36,270 nt of DNA from Phycisphaerales bacterium UBA2218 (GCA_002327785.1 DCUI01000307.1:1-36270); one strand, 5' to 3'; positions 14,763-23,857 are shown, numbered from the stretch's first letter. Numbers and translations: made by a program. The notes: generated by a model not told the origin, from the letters alone.

Positions 14763-15989
14763 CTACCGGACGGAGCGGGCGGCGACCCAGAAGCCGGCTA
14801 CGTATGTGCCGATCATGCTGCCGACGTTGGCCAGGGCCACCACCAGAAGGATGCGGATGACGGGATTGGTCCAGAAGCTCTTGAGCGAGGTAGTGACGTC
14901 CGGAAGGTTTTCGAGGTCGCTGACCTTCGGTCGTTTGAGGATCGCCTGAACGATGCCGGCGAACCAGCCGGCGGCCAGGAAGGGGTTCAAGCTGGTGATC
15001 GGGGCGGCGAAGAACGCCGTGAGGATCGCCAGCGGATGCGCCAGGGCGACCGCCGCTCCCAGCGCCGAGAGAACTCCATTCACGAGGAACCAGATGTAGA
15101 CGTTTTCCCAGCCGTTCTTCGTGCCTTTCGTGAAGCCGTAGACGATCATGGCCACGATCAGCAACGGAACACCCCACTTGAAGAACACCGGCCAGAGCGG
15201 CTTGGGAGGCAGTTCCACCAGCTCGTCGAGTGAGTGTGCCTCGTGAATCTGGTTTCTGATACCGTCCACGTGTCCGGCCCCCACGACGGCGACCACCGTC
15301 TTGCCGGGCGCAGTGCGGATCTTCTCGGCCAGGAAGGTGTCGCGCTCGTCGATTAGCCGCTTCTTGATCTGCGGATACTGGCCCGCGAATTCCGCCATGA
15401 CGGCTTCGAGCTGGTCCTGCTTTTTGAGTTGCTCGATCATGTCGGAATCAATTTCTTCGCTGGTGAAGATGCCCATCATGAGCTGCATGGCCAGCTTGAG
15501 CTTGCTCTTGAAACCCAGGTAGCCCCAGACTCGCTTGAGCGTGATCTCGATATCGCGGTCGGCCAGGACGAGTTGGGCTCCGGTCGCCTCGGCCATGCGG
15601 ATGCCTTCGATCATCTCGGCCCCGGGCTGGACGCCCAGTTTCTCGCCGAGCCGGCGGTAGAACGAGCTCATGATGAGCTGGGCCAGCAGCAAAATCGCCT
15701 TCTTCTGGCGGATGACCTTGACGATGTCCATCTTTCGCCAACTATCCGCCTGCGTGATTGCCTGGTGGCGCGCTTTGCACAGCTCCACGCAGACGGTGTC
15801 CGGCCGAATCTGCTCAATCGTCGCGCGGACGTCCTCGACGCTATCCTTCGAGACATGGGCCGTGCCGACCAGGTATACGTCCTTATCATTCACCCTCACG
15901 TGTGCGACGCGTGAAGGCAGTTGAAGGGGACCCGACTGTGACTCATCGTGTCGGGACGCCCCGACAGATTCTTGCGTGGCTTCTTCCAT
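14763..15989 (-). CDS. TraB/GumN-type (TIKI-like) membrane protein
   Basis: A 408-residue TraB-family protein. The soluble N-terminal half has the family motifs: VGTAHVSKDSVEDV (about 41-54), VCVELCKARHQAI (about 69-81) and VVAVVGAGHVDGI (about 235-247), whose Gly-His and Glu residues form the putative metal-peptidase-like site shared with TIKI proteases. The C-terminal 140 residues contain four or so hydrophobic segments (LLIVAMIVYGF, FLVNGVLSALGAAVALAH, ILTAFFAAPITSLNPFLAAG, ILLVVALANVGSMIGTYVAG). The family is widespread in archaea, planctomycetes and bacteria. Its substrate is unknown. It is unrelated in function to conjugation TraB. Single gene with its own extended -10 promoter at 16037-16045. 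Confidence 0.85.
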   Translation of the reverse strand: MEEATQESVGASRHDESQSGPLQLPSRVAHVRVNDKDVYLVGTAHVSKDSVEDVRATIEQIRPDTVCVELCKARHQAITQADSWRKMDIVKVIRQKKAILLLAQLIMSSFYRRLGEKLGVQPGAEMIEGIRMAEATGAQLVLADRDIEITLKRVWGYLGFKSKLKLAMQLMMGIFTSEEIDSDMIEQLKKQDQLEAVMAEFAGQYPQIKKRLIDERDTFLAEKIRTAPGKTVVAVVGAGHVDGIRNQIHEAHSLDELVELPPKPLWPVFFKWGVPLLIVAMIVYGFTKGTKNGWENVYIWFLVNGVLSALGAAVALAHPLAILTAFFAAPITSLNPFLAAGWFAGIVQAILKRPKVSDLENLPDVTTSLKSFWTNPVIRILLVVALANVGSMIGTYVAGFWVAARSVR

Positions 15990-16036
15990 AGTTCCTGCTT
16001 TGACTTCCGGATGACAGATTATCTTATCGGCACGCC

Positions 16037-16045
16037 ATTATAGCA
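16037..16045 (-). promoter_or_regulatory. Extended -10 promoter for the TraB-family gene
   Basis: Minus strand TGCTATAAT (16045-16037) is a perfect extended -10. No good -35 is seen. It lies about 50 bp upstream of ATG 15989. Confidence 0.5.
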
Positions 16046-16140
16046 GGTTCAGCGAATCCCGCCACATTCGTGATGTCCCGATTCTCCGTAGTCCCGTTAT
16101 CTCGTGCAATTGGCATATCGGACGTTTGACACCGGCGCGC

Positions 16141-16175
16141 AGAAAATAGTCACAGATACGCCGGGCTGTATCTGT
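16141..16175 (-). terminator. Intrinsic terminator after the glycosidase gene
   Basis: Perfect 8-bp stem ACAGATAC (16152-16159) / GTATCTGT (16168-16175) with an 8-nt loop, followed on the minus strand by GACTATTTTCT. It is 36 bp past the glycosidase stop. The T-run is short, so termination may be partial. Confidence 0.5.
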
Positions 16176-16211
16176 CGCAGAGAGACTCATCGACCGCCGT
16201 TTCGGCCCATC

Positions 16212-18230
16212 TCAGCGAGTGACCGGGGCAACCGCCTCATAGCCTTCGCCGGGCTGGGAGATCAGGCGAAACGCGAGGACCGGCCTGCCGGCGGGGCCGA
16301 AGTCCCCCCGCAGGACAATCCAGGTGTCGGAGGTCTTGTCTGCCTGTCGCTGAGGCATGAAGAAGCGGCAATCGAGTCGGTTTCGTCCCATGGAATCGAG
16401 TGTGACGTCCCATGTGTTCGGTGTCAATCGCCATCCGGCGGGGGCGTGCTCGACGACGATCCGGCCGCGAACGTGTTTTTCCCCAAAGTTGTACGCGTAC
16501 AGAGGCAGTTCAATTTCGGTTTCGGGCTGCACCTTGTGCTCGATGTCGGAGGCCCAGGGGATCTGCTCGATGTTGACGCTCGCAGATGGCGGCATGTGCA
16601 ATTGCAGGACGATCCGGCCGGGCTGGCCCGTGCGGTACGTAGACTGCTGCGGCGCCGCGAGCGGCAGATGCTTAGCCTCACCGGGGCCAAGCAGCACGAA
16701 AACAGGCGCCGACTGCAACTTCTGCGGCACAGACGATCCAAGCGAGCGTCCCAGGTAGTCGTACACCACTTCGGCAGTCACCCCATCGGGCAGCGTCCAA
16801 TCGACGACTGTCTTTCCCCTCTGGTCCCAGTCGCCGGGTTTCTCGGCCCAGGCCACGAGGACATCTCGCAACTCGCCATCCGGCCTGGCCTGGAAGGCGT
16901 AGACATGTGCGTTCGGCCGGCCGTCGACATTCCATTTGCCCAGGCACTTGGCCCCGGCCAGGAATCGGCCGATGGCGGCCAGGGCCACGTAGCTCGGTCG
17001 AGGCGTCTCATCCAAGCGGAGCAGGCCGAACTGTATTTTGCCGCCCTCGCAATAGTGCCCCAGGATGAAGTGAAAGTGCCGGTCGGCGCCGGCAAACAGA
17101 CTGCTGGCGTAGGATTGCGCCATGAACTCCGCCTTGCGAATCTCCCCTTCGCGGGACAGGTCGCACCACGGCTCAGGCGTCGCGTACTGGATGCCTCGGT
17201 CGCTCTCGGTGACCCAGATGGGCCGGCCGCACGCCGCTTCGTGCACCGGCTTCCACAGCCGCTCGTAGGAGTCGGGCCAGTCGTAGGTATGAGTGTTGTA
17301 CGTGTCGAAGTACGGCCATGTCTCATTCTGCAGCACGAGGCGGGTGTGCAAACGCGTCGGGACGGCGGTCGAGACGTTCCAGCAAACGAGCACATCGGAA
17401 TCGCCCGCCTTGAAGCCCAGGTACGCGGCCTTCTGGTACGAGCACATCTCGTCCGTCGTGTGCCCGCCGAAAGTGGCGACGTTGCCCTCGTTCCACGGTT
17501 CCCAGGCATGCACGGTCCCGCGGAACCGCATGGCCATCGCCTTGCAGAACCGGTACACGTCCCGCAGGTCGCCCGCGTAGCGGCCCCGCGTATCGCCCTC
17601 AGCCACGGCCCACTCGGGCGTATCGTGGAAGACCTGGAGCACTTTCAGTCCGTGCGACGTCTGGATGCGGGCGGACGTGTCGTAGGTCGTCCGGGTCTCC
17701 GTGAAGCCGTCCTGCTGCGGTTGCATATCCCGCCACCGGAGGCGGTCCCGCACCCAATTGGCTCCGGCCAGGGCCGTCAGTCGGGCGAGCCGGTCCTGTT
17801 TTTCGCGGTCGTTTGGGGCAAACCATGCAGTTGCGGAATCAACGCAGATCGGGGAATCCTGAGGGACCGGCGTCGTCAGCTTCGCCAGGACGGCCGCCGT
17901 CGTCCATGCCAGGCACGCGTCATCCCGTCCGAGGAACTCGATCCGATACCAACCGATTCCCAATTTGCCGATGTCGATTTGCGAGGTCGAGGCCGCCAGA
18001 TCTCCGGCGCGGACTCGGACCGCGCGATCATCGAGGACTTGCCATCGGCTTGCAGATGCAGCGTTGCCGGGCACGGCCGCCGTCAGAACCTGCCCATCCA
18101 GGAATACACCGGCGAGTTCCCCCTCCACGCGAGCAATGTCCCGCTGGATAACTGGTTCGATTGCGAGTACGTGCCTTGCGCCCGGGCCGAGCAGCACGAT
18201 TGCCGTCAACGACAGACTGAAATTCCTCAC
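16212..18230 (-). CDS. Secreted clan GH-A-like glycoside hydrolase
   Basis: A 672-residue exported protein. The start is GTG 18230, preceded by GGAGG with 6-7 nt spacing; it gives a clean signal peptide (about residues 1-24, ending near HVLA). Residues from about 130 to 450 look like a TIM barrel: VDSATAWFAPND, GANWVRDRLRWRDMQP, LQVFHDTPEWA, then AWEPWNEGN with Glu248 as likely acid/base, and IWVTESDRG with Glu342 as likely nucleophile. This is the spacing of GH-A families such as GH39, GH5 or GH42-like proteins. The C-terminal part is beta-rich (IELPLYAYNFGE, LDSMGRNRLDCRF), a probable accessory domain. The substrate cannot be told. It sits 13 bp after the TPR lipoprotein gene in a two-gene unit. 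Confidence 0.75.
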   Translation of the reverse strand: MRNFSLSLTAIVLLGPGARHVLAIEPVIQRDIARVEGELAGVFLDGQVLTAAVPGNAASASRWQVLDDRAVRVRAGDLAASTSQIDIGKLGIGWYRIEFLGRDDACLAWTTAAVLAKLTTPVPQDSPICVDSATAWFAPNDREKQDRLARLTALAGANWVRDRLRWRDMQPQQDGFTETRTTYDTSARIQTSHGLKVLQVFHDTPEWAVAEGDTRGRYAGDLRDVYRFCKAMAMRFRGTVHAWEPWNEGNVATFGGHTTDEMCSYQKAAYLGFKAGDSDVLVCWNVSTAVPTRLHTRLVLQNETWPYFDTYNTHTYDWPDSYERLWKPVHEAACGRPIWVTESDRGIQYATPEPWCDLSREGEIRKAEFMAQSYASSLFAGADRHFHFILGHYCEGGKIQFGLLRLDETPRPSYVALAAIGRFLAGAKCLGKWNVDGRPNAHVYAFQARPDGELRDVLVAWAEKPGDWDQRGKTVVDWTLPDGVTAEVVYDYLGRSLGSSVPQKLQSAPVFVLLGPGEAKHLPLAAPQQSTYRTGQPGRIVLQLHMPPSASVNIEQIPWASDIEHKVQPETEIELPLYAYNFGEKHVRGRIVVEHAPAGWRLTPNTWDVTLDSMGRNRLDCRFFMPQRQADKTSDTWIVLRGDFGPAGRPVLAFRLISQPGEGYEAVAPVTR

Positions 18231-18243
18231 GAATACCTCCACT

Positions 18244-20469
18244 CTACCGCAGGATGTGACCATGGGTCCGCAGCATCGCCCGGACATCGACAAGGCCGTC
18301 CTCATCCGCGAGGTATCTGCGGAGGGAATCGATGATCGCGTTCGTATGCGCATCGGCGGCCGGATAGGCGAACAGGTACTTGATGCCGTTGTCCACCGCC
18401 CGGGCGGTGTCGCCGGCGGCGTCGGCCCGCTGCATGGCTACCAGGAATCGTTGCCCGTGCTTCGCGCAGGCCTGGTTCAACGTTTGCCTGAGCTTCGCGA
18501 CTGCGGAGTTGGCGGCCGCTTCGATCAGGCCGGACTCGCTCGGGAGCACCAGCGGGTCCTCCGGCACGTTCCTGTAGGTGTCCGCCTGGACCATCTGGTC
18601 CGAGTGGCCGGCCTGGCCCTCCACTCGCTGGGCGATGAGCACCTCACCGGTGGCTGTGTCGATCATTTTGACCATACAGACGACCTTTGCGGTCCAGGTG
18701 AAGGTTTCGATCGGGTACTGGTGCTTGACCATGTTGGGCACAAGCACTTCCGGCGGGATCGACCCCAGACGCAGCTTGGCTGTGCCCACGTCGGCGGCCG
18801 CATTCACCAATCGCCGCTTGGCCTCGTCCACGTCCGCCTGGGCCTTGCGCATCCTGGCCATCTCATCAGGGTTGGCCGGATCGACGTGCCGGAAACGTGC
18901 CAGTCTCGCCTCGGCTTCGGCCAGCCGCCGGCGCGAATGTTCCAGCTCCTCCACGGCGGCATCGAGTACGCCGGCCGCCTGAACATGGTCGGGATTGGGC
19001 TCCCGCCGGTACCCGTCCTGATAGACCGATTCCCCGTGTCCCGTCCGCTTGCTCTCGGAGGTCACTTTACCTTCGAGTACCTGTCCGACGATCAAAGCAT
19101 CGACGCCCTGCAGTTTGCCGGTCGGTGCGCGGGATTGCGGATCGATACGTTCGGTAGTGATCAGGTCCTGCTCGCCGAGAATCGCCTGCAAGTCGGCCCG
19201 CTCGACCACCATCACGTTCTCCGGGTGCGCCCGGGTCAGATGTTCGAGCGCCGCCGCGTCGAGGACTGCCGCCAGCGATTGCTGCGCCGGCGCCGACTTG
19301 AAGCCGGTGAAGGCGATCGTATACGCGACATCCTGCCGCACCTGATCGGCACACTCTCCGAGCTGTCGCCGGGCATCGATGCTCTCCGGCAGATAGCTCA
19401 GAGCGGCCGCTGCATGGAAGGTCGCTGCGCCGGCGGCGTCACCTTGCTGGTATTGCCGCGACCCCTGCAGATGAAGTTCCGAAAGCCGGGCTCGCACATC
19501 CGCGAGCAGGGCGTCCACGCCCCCATATCCCGCCAGTAGATCCTGGCTTTTCTGGAACAGTCGCATCGCCGCGGGATAACTGTGTGCCGCCATCGCTGCG
19601 CGGCCTTGCTCCAGTCGGCGGTCGCAGACGGCCCGCTTCGCCTGCCCCAACAGGTCCGGCAGCTCCGGATGCGACGGATGGAGTCGAGCCGCCCGTTCAA
19701 GAGCGGCAAGGGCCTCTTCAGGCTCTCCCTGGCCCAGCAACGTTCGCCCGCGTGCGATCAACACGGCGGCCTCGCGCCGGTCCTTCACGGCCTGGATGAC
19801 GGCTTTTGCCTCCTGCCCGGACGCCTGATACGCCATCGCGGCGGTTGCTTCTGATTCCGCCTCGGACAGGTTGTCTTCGCGCAGTCTTTCATTCGCGCGA
19901 TCTACATAGTATCGGTACGCCCGCTCTCGAATCCGTTTGAGATCGGCTTCGCCGCCGGGCATGGTCCGGTGCATGGCCAGTGCTTCGTTCATCCGCTGCA
20001 CGGCGGCCTGCCACTGTCTCTGCTCCGCCAGGGACAGGGCGTCCGCGCGGACCCTCTCGGCCTCGGCAATGGCCTGGAGCACTCGCTGCCGGAACGCTTC
20101 GTACATCGGCTCCTGCGGGCAAAACGTGACGGCCCGCTCGATAAAGCCCTGGGCCCCTCCGAGGTCCGCCCGGTCCAGCCGGATCTGGGCCTCGCGATAG
20201 AAGAATTGCCCCGCCTGCACCTTGACCTCGGCGAGCTTCTCGCGATATTTCCTGGCGGTCTTGTGGTTGTTGTTTTCCTCGGCCAGCCGGATCGCCGTCT
20301 CCAGTTCCTCGACCGCCCGCTCATACTGGCCCTCGCGCGACAGCCGGTCTCCTCGCTTGTACGCTTTCTCATGCGCACAGCCCGCCAGCAGTGCGAGGAC
20401 CGTCACGATTACAGCCGGCCTGCAAACAAGTGCCGTTCTATCCATCTCCACTGTATGCCCGGTTCCCAT
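18244..20469 (-). CDS. TPR-repeat lipoprotein with CsgG-like domain
   Basis: A 741-residue cell-envelope lipoprotein. The lipobox is LALLAGC after a hydrophobic run, so Cys is about residue 31 from ATG 20469, which has GAGG 7 nt upstream; ATG 20445 would give a shorter signal peptide. Residues 35-370 are tandem TPR-like helices (for example SREGQYERAVEELETAIRLA, GEPEEALAALERAARLHPSH, YPAAMRLFQKSQ). From about 380, VAYTIAFTGFKSAPAQQSLA, ENVMVVERADLQAILGEQDL and LQGVDALIVGQVLEGKV match the CsgG/FlgT-like periplasmic fold. A coiled coil at about 503-565 (EELEHSRRRLAEAEARLARF) interrupts this domain. CsgG forms curli secretion channels, but relatives also occur in assembly scaffolds. Its partner gene encodes a secreted glycosidase. 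Function unknown. Confidence 0.75.
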   Translation of the reverse strand: MGTGHTVEMDRTALVCRPAVIVTVLALLAGCAHEKAYKRGDRLSREGQYERAVEELETAIRLAEENNNHKTARKYREKLAEVKVQAGQFFYREAQIRLDRADLGGAQGFIERAVTFCPQEPMYEAFRQRVLQAIAEAERVRADALSLAEQRQWQAAVQRMNEALAMHRTMPGGEADLKRIRERAYRYYVDRANERLREDNLSEAESEATAAMAYQASGQEAKAVIQAVKDRREAAVLIARGRTLLGQGEPEEALAALERAARLHPSHPELPDLLGQAKRAVCDRRLEQGRAAMAAHSYPAAMRLFQKSQDLLAGYGGVDALLADVRARLSELHLQGSRQYQQGDAAGAATFHAAAALSYLPESIDARRQLGECADQVRQDVAYTIAFTGFKSAPAQQSLAAVLDAAALEHLTRAHPENVMVVERADLQAILGEQDLITTERIDPQSRAPTGKLQGVDALIVGQVLEGKVTSESKRTGHGESVYQDGYRREPNPDHVQAAGVLDAAVEELEHSRRRLAEAEARLARFRHVDPANPDEMARMRKAQADVDEAKRRLVNAAADVGTAKLRLGSIPPEVLVPNMVKHQYPIETFTWTAKVVCMVKMIDTATGEVLIAQRVEGQAGHSDQMVQADTYRNVPEDPLVLPSESGLIEAAANSAVAKLRQTLNQACAKHGQRFLVAMQRADAAGDTARAVDNGIKYLFAYPAADAHTNAIIDSLRRYLADEDGLVDVRAMLRTHGHILR

Positions 20470-20540
20470 TTTTCCGCCTCACTCGTTTTCGATCACGTGC
20501 ATCCGGCAATCTGCGTTCCCGAATCAACGAACCACGCCCG

Positions 20541-20568
20541 ATTGTATCGTGTTGCGAGTATAAAACAA
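20541..20568 (-). promoter_or_regulatory. Weak promoter for the TPR lipoprotein gene
   Basis: Minus strand: TTGTTT (20568-20563), 16-bp spacer, TACAAT (20546-20541). It lies about 70 bp upstream of ATG 20469. The -35 is poor (3 of 6). Confidence 0.35.
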
Positions 20569-20748
20569 CGGTTCAGTGGAACCCTTCCTGGAGGGGCTCC
20601 TCATATAAAAGGCCGCAACGGGTGCAGGCGTCACGGATTTGTCTGACCGGGCAGTGCCCTACGGGACGGCGACAATCCCATACAAGAACGATACGTGCGA
20701 TGCTTGAATATTGACGCAGGGCGGAATCTGCACTACGTTATGGGCGTA

Positions 20749-20764
20749 TGACCGGGGGCGGTCA
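20749..20764. repeat. Short inverted repeat TGACCG/CGGTCA
   Basis: TGACCG (20749-20754), loop GGGG, CGGTCA (20759-20764), about 100 bp upstream of ygiQ. Could be an operator or RNA hairpin; no T-run follows. Confidence 0.4.
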
Positions 20765-20867
20765 GTTCCTGGTGCGAAGGTTGATTGCGACCCGGATATA
20801 TGCTGATGCGGCGGCACCGGATTGAGGAGCGGACAGGTCTTCGCACTCTCAGAAGATCTTGTGACAC

Positions 20868-22682
20868 ATGGTGCAATTGGACGATACCAAGCAGCTTCTG
20901 CCGACGACGCATGATGAGATGCATCATCGAGGCTGGGACCGGGCGGATGTGATCCTCATCACGGGCGATGCGTACGTGGACCATCCCTCCTTTGGCGTGG
21001 CCCTGATCGGCCGGTGGCTGGAGAAGTTGGGTTATCGAGTCGCGATTCTCGCTCAGCCGGATTGGCGGAGTGTGGACCCGTTTCGCTCACTCGATGTCCC
21101 AAGGCTGTTTTGGGGCATCACCTCCGGCTGCATCGACTCGCGGCTGAACGATTATGCCTCGATGGGCCATCGCAGGCAGGCGGATGTCTACAGCCCCGGC
21201 GGGGCGACCGACTTGCGGCCCGTGCGACCGCTGCTGACCTACGCCGCTCGCGCCCGTGAGGCGTACCCGCAGGTCCCGATTGTCCTGGGCGGCCTGGAGG
21301 CCAGCCTCCGCAGACTCGTCCACTATGACTACATCTCCGACAAGATGATGCGGTCCGTACTGGCGGATGCAAAGGCCGACCTGCTGGTCTTTGGGATGGG
21401 CGAGCTGGCGATCGCCGAGATCGCACGCCGGCTGGATCGCGGAGACTCGATCGATGCGATGACGGACATCCCAGGTACGGCATACAGAGTGATTCGCAGC
21501 GTGACCGTGCCGAGTGGCGCCGTGCGTCTGCCTTCGCTGACGCAGCAGGCCGAGGACAAGCTGCAAGTCATGGCGGCATACGAGCAGTACCAGCAGATTG
21601 CTCGCCCCGGTGGCAGACCGGTTGTTCAGGACCAGGACCCCGGCACAATCGTCGTGATGCCGCCTGCGAGGCCGCTGACGGCGGAGCAATTGGATGCTCT
21701 GTACGATCTGCCGTTCACGCGGCAGTGGCACCGGCGATATGCGAGTCTGGGGGGGATCGCGGCGTTGGAGCCGGTAGCCTCCTCGATCACGACGCATCGC
21801 GGCTGCTACGGCGGCTGCTCCTTCTGCTCGATCTACTTCCACCAGGGCAAGGAGATCACCTCCCGCAGCATCGGGTCGCTGCTGGCCGAGGCGGATCGCA
21901 TCGCGGCCGATCCGCGCTTTCGCGGCACGATCAGCGATCTTGGCGGGCCCACGGCCAATATGTACGGAACGACGTGCGCCGCCGAGCAGCCGTGCTCGAG
22001 GGCCAGTTGCGTCTTTCCCTCACACTGCACGAGCCTGCATCTCGACTTCGGCCCGTTGATGGAGATGATGGAGGCTTTCGCGAGGTGGAAGGGAGGCTCG
22101 CGGGGCAGGCGGCACGTTTCCGTCGCCTCCGGCATTCGGCACGACCTGGCCTTGCACAACCGCGAGTACCTTGACCTGTTGGTCCGGCACTTCCTCGGCG
22201 GGCATCTGAAGGTCGCGCCCGAGCACTATTGCGACCAGGTCCTGTGGCTCATGGGTAAGCCTTCGTTTGAGCTCTTCCGCGAGTTCGAGGGCCGATTCGA
22301 CGAGGCCTGCCGCCGCGCGGGCAGAGAGTACTACCTTGTGCCGTACTTCATCAGTTCCCACCCCGGCTGCACGCTCGACGACGCGGTCAAGCTGACTGAG
22401 TATCTCGTCTCTCGCAACTGGCAGCCCCGCCAGGTGCAGGACTTCGTGCCTGTACCCCTCACGCGATCGACCGCGATGTACGTCGCCGGCCGGGATGAGA
22501 AGGGCCGCTCGATCCACGTCCCGAGCGGTCGCCGCGAGAAGCGCCTCCAGGCGGCCCTGCTCCAGTACTATCGCGATGCCAACGCCAAGGTCATCACAGA
22601 ACATCTTCGAGCCGGCGATCATGCCCAGCTCTTGAAGGGCATACAGCGGATATGGTCCGCCAACCGCCGTCGGCGGAAATAG
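20868..22682 (+). CDS. YgiQ family radical SAM protein
   Basis: A 604-residue cytoplasmic Fe-S protein of the YgiQ family, whose biochemical role is unknown. The N-terminal part has the characteristic DVILITGDAYVDHPSFGVAL, GRWLEKLGYRVAILAQP and ITSGCIDSRLNDY. The radical SAM core follows at about 305-560, with the cluster motif CYGGCSFC (Cys313, Cys317, Cys320). KVAPEHYCDQVLWLMGKPSF and the strongly conserved FISSHPGCTLDDAVKL are typical of the family, and VQDFVPVPLTRSTAMY is near the C-terminus. E. coli YgiQ is longer (about 740 residues); many homologues lack the extra C-terminal tail, as here. ATG 20868 has no clear Shine-Dalgarno sequence but the N-terminal homology supports a start close to it. 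Confidence 0.92.
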   Translation: MVQLDDTKQLLPTTHDEMHHRGWDRADVILITGDAYVDHPSFGVALIGRWLEKLGYRVAILAQPDWRSVDPFRSLDVPRLFWGITSGCIDSRLNDYASMGHRRQADVYSPGGATDLRPVRPLLTYAARAREAYPQVPIVLGGLEASLRRLVHYDYISDKMMRSVLADAKADLLVFGMGELAIAEIARRLDRGDSIDAMTDIPGTAYRVIRSVTVPSGAVRLPSLTQQAEDKLQVMAAYEQYQQIARPGGRPVVQDQDPGTIVVMPPARPLTAEQLDALYDLPFTRQWHRRYASLGGIAALEPVASSITTHRGCYGGCSFCSIYFHQGKEITSRSIGSLLAEADRIAADPRFRGTISDLGGPTANMYGTTCAAEQPCSRASCVFPSHCTSLHLDFGPLMEMMEAFARWKGGSRGRRHVSVASGIRHDLALHNREYLDLLVRHFLGGHLKVAPEHYCDQVLWLMGKPSFELFREFEGRFDEACRRAGREYYLVPYFISSHPGCTLDDAVKLTEYLVSRNWQPRQVQDFVPVPLTRSTAMYVAGRDEKGRSIHVPSGRREKRLQAALLQYYRDANAKVITEHLRAGDHAQLLKGIQRIWSANRRRRK

Positions 22683-22753
22683 GGTCTGCTGGGTGCACGA
22701 TCCACGTCCATGGGTATTGCAGGAAACAGCCCGCGCGTGTAGACTCATCGGGC

Positions 22754-22786
22754 GAATCGCAAATCGCGAAACATGAATCGTGAACC
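22754..22786. repeat. Degenerate heptamer repeat before the MarC gene
   Basis: GAATCGC, AAATCGC, GAAACAT, GAATCGT, GAACC: a 7-bp period of the same style as the repeat upstream of idh. It ends next to the ribosome-binding site of the MarC gene. Confidence 0.55.
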
Positions 22787-22800
22787 AAGGAAGTGATGGT

Positions 22801-23478
22801 ATGCCGGTGGGAATGCTCCCCAGCGGTGGTGTCGAAGACTGGGCCGGACCGCTTGGTCTGATCGTTCACCATGGGCTTCTGCTGTTTGCCGTGGTCAATC
22901 CGATCGGCAATATGCCGATCTATGCCGATCTGACGCGACAGTTGGAGATCCGCGAGCGGGGAAACGTCATGAATCTCGCGGTCTTCACGTCGTTGGGCGT
23001 TGTGATTCTCTTCGCCCTGATCGGCGACTGGAGCCTGGTCTATCTGTTCAATGTGACGGTGGGCGAGCTGGAGATCGCCGGTGGAATTCTGCTGTTCATC
23101 ATTGCTCTTCGCGGCGTCATGAACCAGGGCGCCAGCTACCAACATCCCAAGGACAACCGGATGCTGGCGGTCTTTCCGATCGCCTTCCCGATCATGGTCG
23201 GCCCCGGCGCGATCACGGTCACAATCATCACCACCGGCGCCATCGGGCAGATTCTGATGATCATCACGGCGGTGGTCACGTTCTTCTTCGTATTCCTGAT
23301 CGCCCGCAACGCGGACCGGCTGATGCGGCTGGTGGGCCCCTACGCCGGCATGATGATCGCCCGGCTGCTCTACATCTTTCTGGCGGCTAAAGCGGTCGCG
23401 ATGGTCCTCAATGGCACGCGAGAGTTCATCCACGGCTTGTCCGCAACCGATCCCAATGCCGTCGCGGCATTGTTCTAA
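22801..23478 (+). CDS. MarC family (UPF0056) integral membrane protein
   Basis: A 225-residue polytopic inner-membrane protein with about six hydrophobic segments. ATG 22801 is chosen because AAGGAAG (22787-22793) lies 7 nt upstream; the GTG at 22780 would add seven unlikely residues. HHGLLLFAVVNPIGNMPIYADLT is the family's N-terminal signature, and AFPIMVGPGAITVTIITTG is the conserved central loop with its Gly-Pro-Gly. The FNVTVGELEIAGGILLFIIAL helix also fits. MarC proteins were once linked to multiple antibiotic resistance, but this was not upheld and their transport role is unknown. It follows ygiQ by 118 bp and ends overlapping a sigma-factor fragment on the other strand by 4 bp. Confidence 0.92.
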   Translation: MPVGMLPSGGVEDWAGPLGLIVHHGLLLFAVVNPIGNMPIYADLTRQLEIRERGNVMNLAVFTSLGVVILFALIGDWSLVYLFNVTVGELEIAGGILLFIIALRGVMNQGASYQHPKDNRMLAVFPIAFPIMVGPGAITVTIITTGAIGQILMIITAVVTFFFVFLIARNADRLMRLVGPYAGMMIARLLYIFLAAKAVAMVLNGTREFIHGLSATDPNAVAALF

Positions 23479-23780
23479 GTGTGATCCTGGCGGCTCAGGG
23501 ATGGGAAGGGCGTACCTTGTGTCAACTCGATGACCTGACCGCTGTGAGCTGACGCCCAGGGTTCGAGGTAGATCGCGAGTGAGACGACGCAGACGCTTTC
23601 CGGCAGGATCGACCAGCGATGGACCACGCCTCCGAGGGCGGCCGGGACGGGATTGTCGCCGAGTTGCATCCGTAACGCCGCCCGGGCCGCACGCCAGTAC
23701 CGACGATACAACTCGCCAATCGCCGTCGGCTCACCCCGTTTGGTCTGTTCCACCCAGTCATGTTCTTCGTGCTCTGCCAT
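23475..23780 (-). pseudogene. ECF sigma factor fragment
   Basis: The first 37 residues or so (HDWVEQTKRGEPTAIGELYR and RYWRAARA) match the region-2 start of ECF sigma-70 factors, in which a short helix LxxxAxxGDxxAxxxLYxRY leads into the core-binding helices. After ARAA the frame leaves the family: no region 2.2-2.4 or region 4 helix-turn-helix is seen, and the tail (about 60 residues) is unlike any protein I know. One alternative frame reads GVTDA at the break, which is close to the AYGVTGD that often follows, suggesting a frameshift or deletion. A normal ECF factor has about 180 residues and this has 101. It is convergent with and overlaps the end of the MarC gene. Probably a decayed gene. 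Confidence 0.5.
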
Positions 23781-23857
23781 ACCATATAGTATGTGTCGTA
23801 CAGCCGACTGGAGGTTCGCGCATTCGGGAGCTTTTCTTGCGACGGTTCACCTACGAT

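Larger units (their letters stand above)
20470..20867. other. 398-bp divergent intergenic region
   Basis: It separates the TPR lipoprotein gene (minus) from ygiQ (plus). I see a weak minus-strand promoter at 20541-20568, a small GGAGgggCTCC hairpin near 20597, a TGACCG-GGGG-CGGTCA hairpin at 20749-20764, and an isolated TTGACG at 20711 without a good -10. No tRNA, riboswitch or protein-like ORF was recognised. Confidence 0.6.

Noticed and set aside
14763..15989. Conjugation protein TraB, hence a conjugative element
   Set aside because: The motifs GTAHVS and VGAGH belong to the TraB/TIKI family of membrane proteins, not to the type IV secretion TraB. No other transfer genes are present.
16104..18335. 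743-codon plus-strand frame opposite the glycosidase
   Set aside because: Antisense shadow; the minus frame has a signal peptide, a ribosome-binding site and catalytic glutamates.
17965..19539. 524-codon plus-strand frame opposite the TPR lipoprotein
   Set aside because: It spans parts of two real minus-strand genes and resembles no family.
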